Positions 49,295 to 56,484 of a stretch of 64,000 nucleotides of DNA are shown here, in pieces. Position 1 is the first letter of the stretch. Every line of letters begins with the position of its first letter. The notes beneath the pieces are model-generated. The model saw only the letters and a list, made by a program, of their open reading frames with translations, searched no databases and had not been told where the DNA came from. The DNA is from Piscinibacter sp. (lineage in GTDB: Bacteria > Pseudomonadota > Gammaproteobacteria > Burkholderiales > Burkholderiaceae_C). A program made the translations under genes and the position numbers. The stretch lies in assembly GCA_016706565.1 (NCBI GenBank), contig JADJJI010000007.1:1-64000 (forward strand), in the 5' to 3' direction.

Positions 49295-49310
49295 CTGCAA
49301 GGTCTTACAG
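49295..49310. promoter_or_regulatory. Second lux-type box, between the regulator and the divergent gene
   Basis: CTGCAAGGTCTTACAG is a CTG-N10-CAG dyad. It shares the 11-base core AGGTCTTACAG with the box at 48449-48464. It lies 57 bases before the LuxR-family start (minus) and 50 bases before the 133-residue gene at 49361 (plus). It could mediate autoregulation, divergent control, or both. Confidence 0.5.
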
Positions 49311-49360
49311 ATGGCACGACGACAAGGCCTTGCCACACTCTCATCCATCGATTCAAGACG

Positions 49361-49762
49361 ATGGATGGCCATCGGATGTACCAGCCCATGACCCCCGCCT
49401 GGATAGTCTGCGCGTGGCCACCCGTATTGTGGCAGGTGGACATTGCGCCTCATCTGCGCCTCGTCCACCTCGGCACCCGTGTTCTGCATTATGGGGACGA
49501 CGCCTGCCTTTGCAGCGGGCAGACGCTGTGGGGAGAAGCCTCTAACGACCGGTCGGCGGGAGTCGCCTGGGACTGGATCGAGGTCGAAGAAGGCGTGCTC
49601 GCCATCGCCGACCCCCTGGGGCTGGTGACAAATCTGAAACTGCTCGATTCGCACGGCAAGGCCCTGAGCGACTTCCAGGTGGCCGTGCATCTGAACGGGC
49701 TGGTGCATGCGCTGCCTTGGCAAACCGAAGTCCAGAGAGCCCTCCATCACCACGACGCGTGA
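49361..49762 (+). CDS. Hypothetical protein divergent from the LuxR-family gene
   Basis: A 133-residue protein I do not recognise. It is tryptophan-rich (AWIVCAWPPVLWQVD, GVAWDWIEVEEGVLAIADPLG), has two close cysteines (DDACLCSGQ), and ends in a histidine-rich tail. There is no signal peptide or clear membrane helix. Its shape suggests a small beta-rich cytoplasmic domain. Starts at 49376 or 49388 are also possible and none has a strong ribosome site. It shares an intergenic lux-type box with the regulator, so it may be co-regulated, for example as an accessory or immunity factor. That is speculation. Confidence 0.6.
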   Translation: MDGHRMYQPMTPAWIVCAWPPVLWQVDIAPHLRLVHLGTRVLHYGDDACLCSGQTLWGEASNDRSAGVAWDWIEVEEGVLAIADPLGLVTNLKLLDSHGKALSDFQVAVHLNGLVHALPWQTEVQRALHHHDA

Positions 49763-49914
49763 CGCGACGCCGAACAGCATCTCGTTACCAAGAGATCGTC
49801 AGCAAAACCCCGAAAGGCGGCGTCACTCCCCTTCACGCCGACTCGGGACCGGACTACGCTGCAAATCATAACGGCAACAAAGTATTGCCGCACGCCCTCT
49901 CAGTCGTTGGAGCC

Positions 49915-50202
49915 ATGAAAGAGTATCGCCTGTCCGCCTGGCCCGATCTCGGTGCCACCTACGAGCGCACGCCATATCGCCGGATCCTCAGCGACATGTC
50001 GCAGCGCCACGTCACGCTCGCGCAGTTGTACGCGCGCAGCGGGCTGCCGCGACAACAGGTGAGCGCCTTCGTCAGCATGCTGGTCGAGCGCGGTTTGGTG
50101 ATCCAGCGCGAGGCGGCGCGTGTCGATCGACTCGCCGAGTCACTGCGGCCGTTGGGCGGATGGCTGCGTCGCGCCTTTACCCGAACGCCGCGCGGGCGCT
50201 GA
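49915..50202 (+). CDS. Small winged-helix DNA-binding protein
   Basis: A 95-residue protein starting MKEYRLSAWPDLGATYERTP. The central part (HVTLAQLYARSGLPRQQVSAFVSMLVERGLVIQREA) reads as a winged helix: helix, turn, recognition helix, wing. A basic C-terminal tail RLAESLRPLGGWLRRAFTRTPRGR follows. TTGGAG sits immediately upstream of the ATG. It lies 35 bases before the ANTAR regulator gene on the same strand and may form an operon with it. Target unknown. The gap before it (49763-49914) holds nothing I can name beyond an AT-richer patch near 49865-49885. Confidence 0.65.
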   Translation: MKEYRLSAWPDLGATYERTPYRRILSDMSQRHVTLAQLYARSGLPRQQVSAFVSMLVERGLVIQREAARVDRLAESLRPLGGWLRRAFTRTPRGR

Positions 50203-50237
50203 ACTGAGCTTGGCTCGAATGTTGCACCGTTGGGTGC

Positions 50238-50870
50238 ATGCCCGCCGCGCCGCAACTCCGCATCGTCATCGTCGCTCCCGAACCGCTTGAACGCGACCTC
50301 GCGGACGCGCACACGGAGTCTGAGCTCGAACGCTCGCGCAGCCTGCGCATCGGCCTGATCGAAAGCGGCTACAACATCGTCGCGGTGCTGCCGGCAGACA
50401 CTTTCCTGACCGAGCGCCTGGCGCAGATCGCGCCTGACATGGTCATCGTGGACGCCGAGAGCCAGGCGCGCGACACGTTGGAGCACGTCGTGATGGCGAC
50501 CCGCGACGCGCGGCGCCCCATCGTGCTGTTCACCAACGACGACGACACCAGCCAGGTTGGCGCGGCCATCGCCGCCGGTGTGTCGGCCTACGTCGTCGCC
50601 GGTCTCGCCCCGGAGCGCATCCGGCCTGTGCTCGACGTCGCGCTGGCGCGATTCACGCATGAAGAGAACCTTCGCCGCGAACTCGCCGACGCCCGCACCC
50701 AGCTCAGCGAGCGAAAGGTCATCGACAAGGCCAAGGGCATCCTGATGACGCGGCACTCGCTCAGCGAAGAGGCGGCCTACTCTCGCCTGCGAAAGACAGC
50801 GATGGACCGAGGCATGAAGCTCGCCGAAGTGGCGCAGCGCATCGTGGACGTCGCCGACCTCCTGATCTGA
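50238..50870 (+). CDS. ANTAR-domain RNA-binding antiterminator (NasT-like)
   Basis: A 210-residue regulator with an N-terminal receiver-like domain, divergent at its first acidic cluster but with an aspartate in DMVIVDAES. The C-terminal ANTAR domain (about residues 150-208) carries the conserved AKGILMTRHSLSEEAAYSRLRKTAMDRG. ANTAR proteins bind paired hexaloop hairpins in nascent mRNA and block a terminator. Exactly such a leader stands just downstream, before nrtA. No NasS nitrate sensor gene is adjacent, so how it senses nitrate is open. Confidence 0.9.
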   Translation: MPAAPQLRIVIVAPEPLERDLADAHTESELERSRSLRIGLIESGYNIVAVLPADTFLTERLAQIAPDMVIVDAESQARDTLEHVVMATRDARRPIVLFTNDDDTSQVGAAIAAGVSAYVVAGLAPERIRPVLDVALARFTHEENLRRELADARTQLSERKVIDKAKGILMTRHSLSEEAAYSRLRKTAMDRGMKLAEVAQRIVDVADLLI

Positions 50871-50909
50871 GCCGCAGACGCACAAGCCGGGTGCGTCGGG
50901 CGCCGCAAC

Positions 50910-50925
50910 GCACCTCAAATGGTGC
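50910..50925. promoter_or_regulatory. NtrC-like upstream palindrome
   Basis: GCACC-N6-GGTGC, centred about 86 bases before the predicted nrt transcription start. Known NtrC sites are GCACC-N5-GGTGC, so the spacer is one base long. A further GGTGCG half-site near 50890 can pair with the left arm. Position and arms suit an NtrC activator site for the sigma-54 promoter that follows. Confidence 0.4.
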
Positions 50926-50976
50926 ACAGCAGCATCGACATGGCCAATTCTCCCGGGCAGATCGCTGGCAATGCGC

Positions 50977-50992
50977 TGGCACAGCGATTGCA
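50977..50992 (+). promoter_or_regulatory. Sigma-54 promoter of the nrt operon
   Basis: TGGCACAGCGATTGCA has the -24 GG and -12 GC exactly 10 bases apart, and TGGCAC and TTGCA blocks that match the sigma-54 consensus. Transcription would begin near 51003, three bases before the first leader hairpin. This places the nrt genes under nitrogen (NtrC) control. Confidence 0.7.
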
Positions 50993-51005
50993 ACGTCTGC
51001 AGCGA

Positions 51006-51058
51006 AGGGTCAAAGACGACCCTCCCGATCACCCCAGCGGATCAAGGCCGATGCGCTG
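51006..51058 (+). ncRNA. ANTAR-target leader: two hexaloop hairpins
   Basis: Hairpin P1 (51006-51023) has a perfect 6-bp stem AGGGTC/GACCCT and hexaloop AAAGAC. Hairpin P2 (51035-51058) has a 9-position stem with one G-G mismatch and hexaloop AAGGCC. Both loops have A at position 1 and G at position 4, the identities required by ANTAR proteins, and an 11-base linker separates them. An ANTAR gene lies immediately upstream and a terminator immediately downstream. This is the layout of a nitrate-responsive antitermination leader. Confidence 0.75.
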
Positions 51059-51071
51059 AGGTGGGACGACG

Positions 51072-51124
51072 ACGTCCTCACGAACTCCGCCCCACCGGGC
51101 AGACAACGTGTGGACGTTTTTTTT
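51072..51124 (+). terminator. Leader terminator controlled by the ANTAR element
   Basis: The stem ACGTCCTCACG (51072-51082) pairs with CGTGTGGACGT (51107-51117) with a single T-T mismatch. Its 24-base loop can itself fold, and a run of 8 T (51117-51124) follows. It stands between the P1-P2 element and the nrtA start, so it would stop transcription unless the ANTAR protein acts. Confidence 0.75.
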
Positions 51125-51176
51125 CGACTGCACACAGCCACCTGCCATGACCCACTCGACGACACGGAAGATCCTC

Positions 51177-52400
51177 ATGAGCCGCCGAACCCTCATCAAG
51201 GCCGCCGCAGCCACCGGTGCCACGGGCCTCGTGCCCGGACTGCAGAGCGCGGTCTACGCGCAGGGCTCCGACAAGCCCGAGAAGGAGGAGGTGCGCATCG
51301 GCTTCATTCCGCTGACCGACTGCGCGTCGGTGGTGATGGCCTCGGTGCTCGGCTTCGACAAGAAGTACGGCGTGAAGATCATCCCGACCAAGGAAGCCTC
51401 CTGGGCCGGCGTGCGCGACAAGCTTGTCAACGGCGAGCTCGACATGGCGCATGTGCTCTACGGCCTGGTCTACGGCGTGCACCTGGGGGTGGGCGGCCCG
51501 AAGAAGGACATGGCCGTGCTGATGACGCTGAACAACAACGGCCAGGCGATCACGCTCTCGAAGAAGCTCGCCGACAAGGGTGCTGTCGATGCCGCGAGCC
51601 TGGCCAAGCTGATGAGTACCGACAAGCGCGAATACACCTTCGCGCAGACCTTCCCGACCGGCACGCACGCCATGTGGCTGTATTACTGGCTGGCCAGCGT
51701 CGGCGTGAACCCGATGAAGGACGCCAAGGTGATCACCGTGCCGCCGCCGCAGATGGTGGCCAACATGCGCGTGGGCAACATGGACGGCTACTGCGTCGGC
51801 GAGCCCTGGGGTCACAGGGCCATCGCCGACGGCATCGGCATCACGGCGGTGACCACGCAGGACATCTGGAAGGACCACCCCGAGAAGGTGCTCGGCACCA
51901 CCGGCGAGTTCGTCAAGAAGTACCCGAACACCGCGCGCGCCGTGATGATGGCCATCCTCGAAGCGGGCCGCTGGATCGACGCCGGCCTGCAGAACAAGAA
52001 CAAGATGGCCGAGACGGTGGCCGACAAGAGCTACGTCAACACCAGCGTCGACGTGATCAACCAGCGCATCCTGGGCCGCTATCAGAACGGCCTGGGCAAG
52101 ACCTGGGACGACCCGAACTACATGAAGTTCTTCAGCGATGGCGCGGTGAACTTTCCGTACCTGTCGGATGGCATGTGGTTCCTGACCCAGCACAAGCGCT
52201 GGGGCTTGCTGAAGGAGCACCCGGATTACCTGGCCGTGGCCAAGCAGGTCAACCAGATCGATCTGTACAAGCAGGCGGCCGGCGCCTTGAAGATCAGCAT
52301 CCCGGCCAGCCCGATGCGCAGCAGCAAGCTGATCGACGGCGTGGTCTGGGATGGTAAGGATCCGGCCAAGTACGCCGACGGATTCAAGGTCAAGGTCTGA
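51177..52400 (+). CDS. nrtA: Nitrate/nitrite ABC transporter substrate-binding protein
   Basis: A periplasmic binding protein of the NrtA/CmpA family (about 407 residues) that captures nitrate or nitrite. A twin-arginine signal (SRRTLIKAAAATGATG) shows export in folded form. The mature part begins EEVRIGFIPLTDCASVVMAS and includes FPTGTHAMWLYYWLASVGVNP and GNMDGYCVGEPWGHRAI, typical of the family. GGAAG before the ATG at 51177 favours it; 51147 is possible. A longer reading from 51108 would start inside the leader terminator and is rejected. Confidence 0.93.
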   Translation: MSRRTLIKAAAATGATGLVPGLQSAVYAQGSDKPEKEEVRIGFIPLTDCASVVMASVLGFDKKYGVKIIPTKEASWAGVRDKLVNGELDMAHVLYGLVYGVHLGVGGPKKDMAVLMTLNNNGQAITLSKKLADKGAVDAASLAKLMSTDKREYTFAQTFPTGTHAMWLYYWLASVGVNPMKDAKVITVPPPQMVANMRVGNMDGYCVGEPWGHRAIADGIGITAVTTQDIWKDHPEKVLGTTGEFVKKYPNTARAVMMAILEAGRWIDAGLQNKNKMAETVADKSYVNTSVDVINQRILGRYQNGLGKTWDDPNYMKFFSDGAVNFPYLSDGMWFLTQHKRWGLLKEHPDYLAVAKQVNQIDLYKQAAGALKISIPASPMRSSKLIDGVVWDGKDPAKYADGFKVKV

Positions 52401-52423
52401 ACCCCCGCGTCCAGGAGCTCACC

Positions 52424-53335
52424 ATGGTCAGTGCCGTGTTTCACACCCCGCTGCAAGCCAGCATGGATGCCAAGGCCGACGCCGCAGCCAACTTGAAGGC
52501 CGCCAAGGCCGCCGTTGCCGAGCCGCTCAAGCCAGTTCCCCCGCCCCGCCCCGGCTTCGACTGGAACGGCCTGCTGCTCAAGGTGCTGCCTCCCCTGATC
52601 GGGGTGGCGCTGCTGATCGGCATCTGGGCCTTGCTCACGATGAAGAGCGAGACCTTCCCGACACCGCTGGCCACCTTCGATGCGGCGGTGAAGTTGTTCG
52701 CCGACCCGTTCTACTCGAAGGGTCCGAACGACCAGGGCATCGGCTGGAACATCCTGTTCTCGCTGGAGCGCGTGGCCGTCGGCTTCGGCATGGCGGCGGT
52801 GGTGGGCATCCCGATGGGTTTCATGATCGGCCGCTTCGAGGTGCTCAACCGCATGGTCTCGCCGCTGATCAGCCTGCTGCGGCCGGTGTCGCCGCTGGCC
52901 TGGCTGCCGATCGGCCTGCTGGTCTTCAAGGCAGCCAACCCGGCGGCCATCTGGACGATCTTCATCTGCTCGATCTGGCCGATGATCATCAACACGGCGG
53001 TGGGTGTGCAGCGCGTGCCCGCCGACTACCTGAACGTCGCCAAGGTGCTGAACCTGAGCGAGTGGAAGGTGATCACCAAGATCCTGTTCCCTGCGGTGCT
53101 GCCCTACATGCTGACCGGCGTTCGCCTGTCGGTGGGCACGGCCTGGCTGGTGATCGTGGCGGCGGAGATGCTCACCGGCGGCGTGGGCATCGGCTTCTGG
53201 GTGTGGGACGAGTGGAACAACCTCAACGTCAAGCACATCCTGATTGCCATCGTCGTGATCGGCGTCGTCGGCCTGCTGCTGGAGGCGCTGCTGATCAGCA
53301 TCGCCAAGCGCTTCAGCTACGACGAACACCACTGA
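52424..53335 (+). CDS. nrtB: Nitrate ABC transporter permease
   Basis: A 303-residue inner-membrane permease of the NrtB/TauC type with about six helices. It has the EAA-like cytoplasmic loop (PADYLNVAKVLNLSEWKVITKILFPAVLPY) that contacts the ATPase. An N-terminal alanine/lysine-rich cytoplasmic extension of about 40 residues precedes the first helix. AGGAG stands before the ATG, and it lies 23 bases after nrtA. Confidence 0.92.
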   Translation: MVSAVFHTPLQASMDAKADAAANLKAAKAAVAEPLKPVPPPRPGFDWNGLLLKVLPPLIGVALLIGIWALLTMKSETFPTPLATFDAAVKLFADPFYSKGPNDQGIGWNILFSLERVAVGFGMAAVVGIPMGFMIGRFEVLNRMVSPLISLLRPVSPLAWLPIGLLVFKAANPAAIWTIFICSIWPMIINTAVGVQRVPADYLNVAKVLNLSEWKVITKILFPAVLPYMLTGVRLSVGTAWLVIVAAEMLTGGVGIGFWVWDEWNNLNVKHILIAIVVIGVVGLLLEALLISIAKRFSYDEHH

Positions 53336-53351
53336 ACCCGGGGAACCCGCC

Positions 53352-54152
53352 ATGAACAGCTTCATCCAGGTCCAGAACGCCGAGATGGTGTTCAGCACAC
53401 GCAAGGGCCGATTCCACGCGCTGCGCGAGATCGATCTCGACGTGGCCAAGGGCGAGTTCGTCACGCTGATCGGCCACTCGGGCTGCGGCAAGTCGACGCT
53501 GCTCAACCTGATCGCCGGCCTGCTGCTGCCCACCAGCGGCGTGCTGCTGTGCGACAACCGCGAGATCGCCGCCCCGGGGCCGGAGCGCGCGGTGGTGTTC
53601 CAGAACCACTCGCTGCTGCCCTGGCTCACCTGCTTCGAGAACGTGCACCTGGCGGTCGAGCGTGTGTTCGGCGCCAAGGAATCGCGCACCGCCTTGAAGC
53701 AGCGCACCGATGCGGCGCTCGAACTGGTGGGCATGGCGCACGCCTCGGCCAAGCGCCCGCACGAGATCTCCGGCGGCATGAAGCAGCGCGTGGGCATCGC
53801 CCGCGCGCTGGCGATGGAGCCCAAGGTGCTGTTGATGGACGAGCCCTTCGGCGCCCTGGACGCCCTCACCCGCGCTCACCTGCAGGACGAGCTGCTGAAG
53901 ATCGTCGCGCGCACGCACAGCACCGTGGTGATGGTCACGCACGACGTCGACGAGGCCGTGCTGCTGTCCGACCGCATCGTCATGATGACCAACGGCCCGG
54001 CGGCCACGATCGGCGAGATCCTGTCGGTGGAACTGCCGCGCCCGCGCCACCGCGTCGAGCTGGCCGAGGACAGCCGCTACGTGCACTACCGCAAGGAGGT
54101 GCTGGACTTCCTGTACACCCGCCACGGCCACGTGGAATCGCAGGCCGCCTGA
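53352..54152 (+). CDS. nrtD: Nitrate ABC transporter ATP-binding protein
   Basis: A 266-residue ATPase of the nitrate/taurine importer group. Walker A GHSGCGKST, Q-loop VVFQNHSLLPWLTCFENV, signature ISGGMKQRVGIARAL and Walker B VLLMDEPFGALD are all intact. It lacks the NrtA-like C-terminal domain of NrtC, so it is of the NrtD type. It is the last gene of the operon and is followed by a strong terminator. Confidence 0.92.
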   Translation: MNSFIQVQNAEMVFSTRKGRFHALREIDLDVAKGEFVTLIGHSGCGKSTLLNLIAGLLLPTSGVLLCDNREIAAPGPERAVVFQNHSLLPWLTCFENVHLAVERVFGAKESRTALKQRTDAALELVGMAHASAKRPHEISGGMKQRVGIARALAMEPKVLLMDEPFGALDALTRAHLQDELLKIVARTHSTVVMVTHDVDEAVLLSDRIVMMTNGPAATIGEILSVELPRPRHRVELAEDSRYVHYRKEVLDFLYTRHGHVESQAA

Positions 54153-54184
54153 ACCGACAAGGCACGCTGTTTGCTAGAGCTCTG

Positions 54185-54210
54185 GCGATGGTTGGCAGAG
54201 CAACCATCGC
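54185..54210. other. Perfect stem-loop after nrtD
   Basis: A 10-bp perfect inverted repeat GCGATGGTTG/CAACCATCGC with a 6-base loop, 33 bases after the nrtD stop. No T-run follows, so it is more likely a 3' stabilising hairpin than a terminator by itself. The true terminator lies 30 bases further on. Confidence 0.7.
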
Positions 54211-54241
54211 TGTCTCCTCAGCAGGGCTCGTCCCTTTCGCG

Positions 54242-54276
54242 ATGCCTCAGGCCTTCCCGGCCTGGGGCATTTTTTT
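54242..54276 (+). terminator. Intrinsic terminator of the nrt operon
   Basis: A 12-bp stem (54242-54253 with 54259-54270, one G-T pair) with a 5-base loop, running into 7 T (54270-54276) on the plus strand. It overlaps the last eight codons and the stop codon of the convergent fdx gene, so the same DNA encodes the Fdx tail and terminates nrt. Confidence 0.85.
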
Positions 54277-54621
54277 CAGTGCTTCTCTCTTTTCCTTGGC
54301 GTGGTTGATCGAGTACTTCGGGATCTCGATCGTCACGTCGCGGTTGGACAAGATCGCCTGGCACGACAGGCGGGATGTCGGCTCCAGGCCCCAGGCGCGG
54401 TCGAGCAGGTCTTCCTCGCTCTCGTCCATTTCGCCCAGCGACTCGAAACCTTCGCGCACGACCACGTGGCACGTCGTGCACGCGCAGCTCAGTTCGCAGG
54501 CATGTTCGATCTCGATGTGGTTGTCGAGCATGGCCTCACACAGCGAGGTGCCCGACGGCGCCGTGACTTCGGCGCCGTTCGGGCAGTACTCCGGGTGCGG
54601 CAGGATGCGGATCACAGGCAT
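54247..54621 (-). CDS. fdx: Isc-type 2Fe-2S ferredoxin
   Basis: Electron donor for iron-sulfur cluster assembly. The 124-residue ferredoxin has ligands Cys42, Cys48, Cys51 (CELSCACTTC) and Cys87 (SRLSCQAI), the adrenodoxin-type pattern. The C-terminus, INHAKEKREALKKMPQAGKA, is longer and more basic than in E. coli; its last codons double as the nrt terminator. It is the last gene of the isc operon, 2 bases after hscA. Confidence 0.95.
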   Translation of the reverse strand: MPVIRILPHPEYCPNGAEVTAPSGTSLCEAMLDNHIEIEHACELSCACTTCHVVVREGFESLGEMDESEEDLLDRAWGLEPTSRLSCQAILSNRDVTIEIPKYSINHAKEKREALKKMPQAGKA

Positions 54622-54623
54622 GC

Positions 54624-56480
54624 TCAGACTTCCTCGACGCGCTTGCCGGCCAGGGCCTGGCGGATCCCGCGATTCATTCGTTCGGCGGCGAAGGCCTCGG
54701 TGCGCTGGGCCAGCGCCTCGACGGCTTCGTCGATGTGGTGGTGGTCCGCGCTTTCGCGGGCGGCCTGCACGGCCATCATCTCGGCCTCGATGGCCTGGCG
54801 GTCATCCGTCGACAGCAGGTCGCCGTCGGCCTCGAGCGCGGCGCGCAGGGCCAGCAACAGGCGCTCGGCCTCGACGCGCGACTCGCGCAGGCTGCGCTCG
54901 CGCATGTCCTGCTCGGCGGTGGTGAAGCTCTCGCTGAGCATGCGCGCGATGTCCTCGTCGGCCAGGCCGTAGCTCGGCTTGACGGTGATCGCGGCCTGCA
55001 CGCCGGAGCCTTCTTCGCGGGCGCTGACGCTGAGCAGCCCGTCGGCATCGACCTGGAAGGTGACGCGGATGCGCGCCGCGCCCGCCACCATCGGCGGGAT
55101 GCCGCGCAGTTCGAAGCGCGCCAGCGAGCGGCAATCGGACACCAGCTCGCGCTCGCCCTGCAGCACGTGGATGGCCATCGCGGTCTGGCCGTCCTTGAAG
55201 GTGGTGAAGTCTTGCGCGCGGGCTGTCGGGATGGTGCTGTTGCGCGGGATGATGCGCTCCACCAGCCCGCCCATGGTCTCCAGGCCCAGTGACAGCGGGA
55301 TCACGTCGAGCAGCAGCAGCTCTTCCGCACCGGCGTTGCCGGCCAGGCTGTTGGCCTGGATCGCGGCACCGAGTGCCACCACCTCGTCCGGGTTGAGGTT
55401 GGTCAGCGGCGCCATGCCGAACAGCTCGCCGACCGCCGCCTGCACGCGTGGCATGCGCGTCGAGCCGCCGACCATCACCACGCCCTTCACCTCGTCCTTG
55501 CCGACCTTGGCATCGCGCAGCACCTTGCGCACCGCTGCGAGCGTGCGCGCGACGAGCGGCTCGGTCAGCGCGACGAACTCGTCGCGCGTGATGCGCAGGT
55601 CGAGGTCGCCGCCGGACAGCGGGCTGGCCAGCGTGGCGTGATCGGCCTGCGAGAGTTTCTCTTTCGCGGCGCGGGCGGCCGCGAGAATGGCGCGCTTGTC
55701 CTGCGGCGTGGTGGCGACGAGGCCTGCGCGCTGCAACGCATGCTCGGCCAGCGCCGCGTCGAAGTCGTCGCCGCCCAGCGCCGAGTCGCCGCCGGTGGCC
55801 ACCACCTCGAACACGCCGGCCGACAGGCGCAGCAGCGAGATGTCGAAGGTGCCCCCGCCGAGGTCGTAGACGGCGTACAGGCCTTCGGAGCCATGTTCGA
55901 GGCCATAGGCAATCGCCGCTGCGGTCGGCTCGCTGATCAGGCGCAGCACGTTCAGGCCGGCGAGCTGCGCCGCATCCTTGGTCGCCTGGCGCTGGGCGTC
56001 GTCGAAATAGGCCGGCACGGTGATCACGGCACCGAACAGCTCGTCGTCGAAGCTGTCCTCGGCGCGCTGGCGCAGCGTGGCCAGGATCTCCGCCGACACC
56101 TCGACCGGTGACTTCTCGCCATCGATCGTGCGCAGCTTGAGCATGCCGGGCGCATCGACGAAGTCGTAGGGCAGTTTGTCGCGCCCAGCGATGTCGGCCA
56201 GGCAGCGGCCCATGAAGCGCTTCACCGAGACGATGGTGTTGCGCGGATCGAGCGCGGCATCGGCCAGCGCGGCCGCGCCGATCTGCCGCTTGCCTTGCGG
56301 CAGGTAGCGAACGGCGGAGGGCAGGATCACCCGGTCATGTTCGTCGGGCAGGCATTCGGCCACGCCGTGGCGCACCGCGGCCACCAGCGAATGCGTGGTG
56401 CCGAGGTCGATGCCGACGGCGATGCGGCGCTGGTGCGGGTCCGGCGTGCCGCCGGGTTCGGAGATCTGGAGCAGGGCCAT
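54624..56480 (-). CDS. hscA: Fe-S assembly Hsp70 chaperone HscA
   Basis: Specialised Hsp70 that, with HscB, promotes cluster transfer from IscU. The 618-residue product has the N-terminal ATPase domain ([46 protein letters not shown]) and a substrate domain from about residue 390. [19 protein letters not shown] is typical of HscA. The start [19 protein letters not shown] at 56480 lies 4 bases after the hscB stop. Confidence 0.96.
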   Translation of the reverse strand: MALLQISEPGGTPDPHQRRIAVGIDLGTTHSLVAAVRHGVAECLPDEHDRVILPSAVRYLPQGKRQIGAAALADAALDPRNTIVSVKRFMGRCLADIAGRDKLPYDFVDAPGMLKLRTIDGEKSPVEVSAEILATLRQRAEDSFDDELFGAVITVPAYFDDAQRQATKDAAQLAGLNVLRLISEPTAAAIAYGLEHGSEGLYAVYDLGGGTFDISLLRLSAGVFEVVATGGDSALGGDDFDAALAEHALQRAGLVATTPQDKRAILAAARAAKEKLSQADHATLASPLSGGDLDLRITRDEFVALTEPLVARTLAAVRKVLRDAKVGKDEVKGVVMVGGSTRMPRVQAAVGELFGMAPLTNLNPDEVVALGAAIQANSLAGNAGAEELLLLDVIPLSLGLETMGGLVERIIPRNSTIPTARAQDFTTFKDGQTAMAIHVLQGERELVSDCRSLARFELRGIPPMVAGAARIRVTFQVDADGLLSVSAREEGSGVQAAITVKPSYGLADEDIARMLSESFTTAEQDMRERSLRESRVEAERLLLALRAALEADGDLLSTDDRQAIEAEMMAVQAARESADHHHIDEAVEALAQRTEAFAAERMNRGIRQALAGKRVEEV

Positions 56481-56484
56481 GGCG

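Noticed and set aside
46859-49762. A 967-codon plus-strand frame that ends in the 133-residue gene
   Set aside because: Only the part after about 49361 lies outside minus-strand genes and reads like a protein; the rest is antisense shadow of HlyD and the LuxR-family gene.
44745-49762. A luxI-type autoinducer synthase partnering the LuxR-family gene
   Set aside because: No product in the window has LuxI features; the neighbours are the peptide gene, adaptor, exporter and unknown small proteins.
51063-51078. Hairpin with hexaloop GACGAC as the second ANTAR hairpin
   Set aside because: Its loop starts with G, not A, and it overlaps the terminator stem; 51035-51058 with loop AAGGCC fits the A1/G4 rule and spacing.
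51108-51146. A GTG start giving nrtA an extra N-terminal stretch
   Set aside because: It falls inside the terminator stem and T-run, lacks a ribosome site and would precede the Tat signal with MWTFFFDCT; 51177 or 51147 is better.
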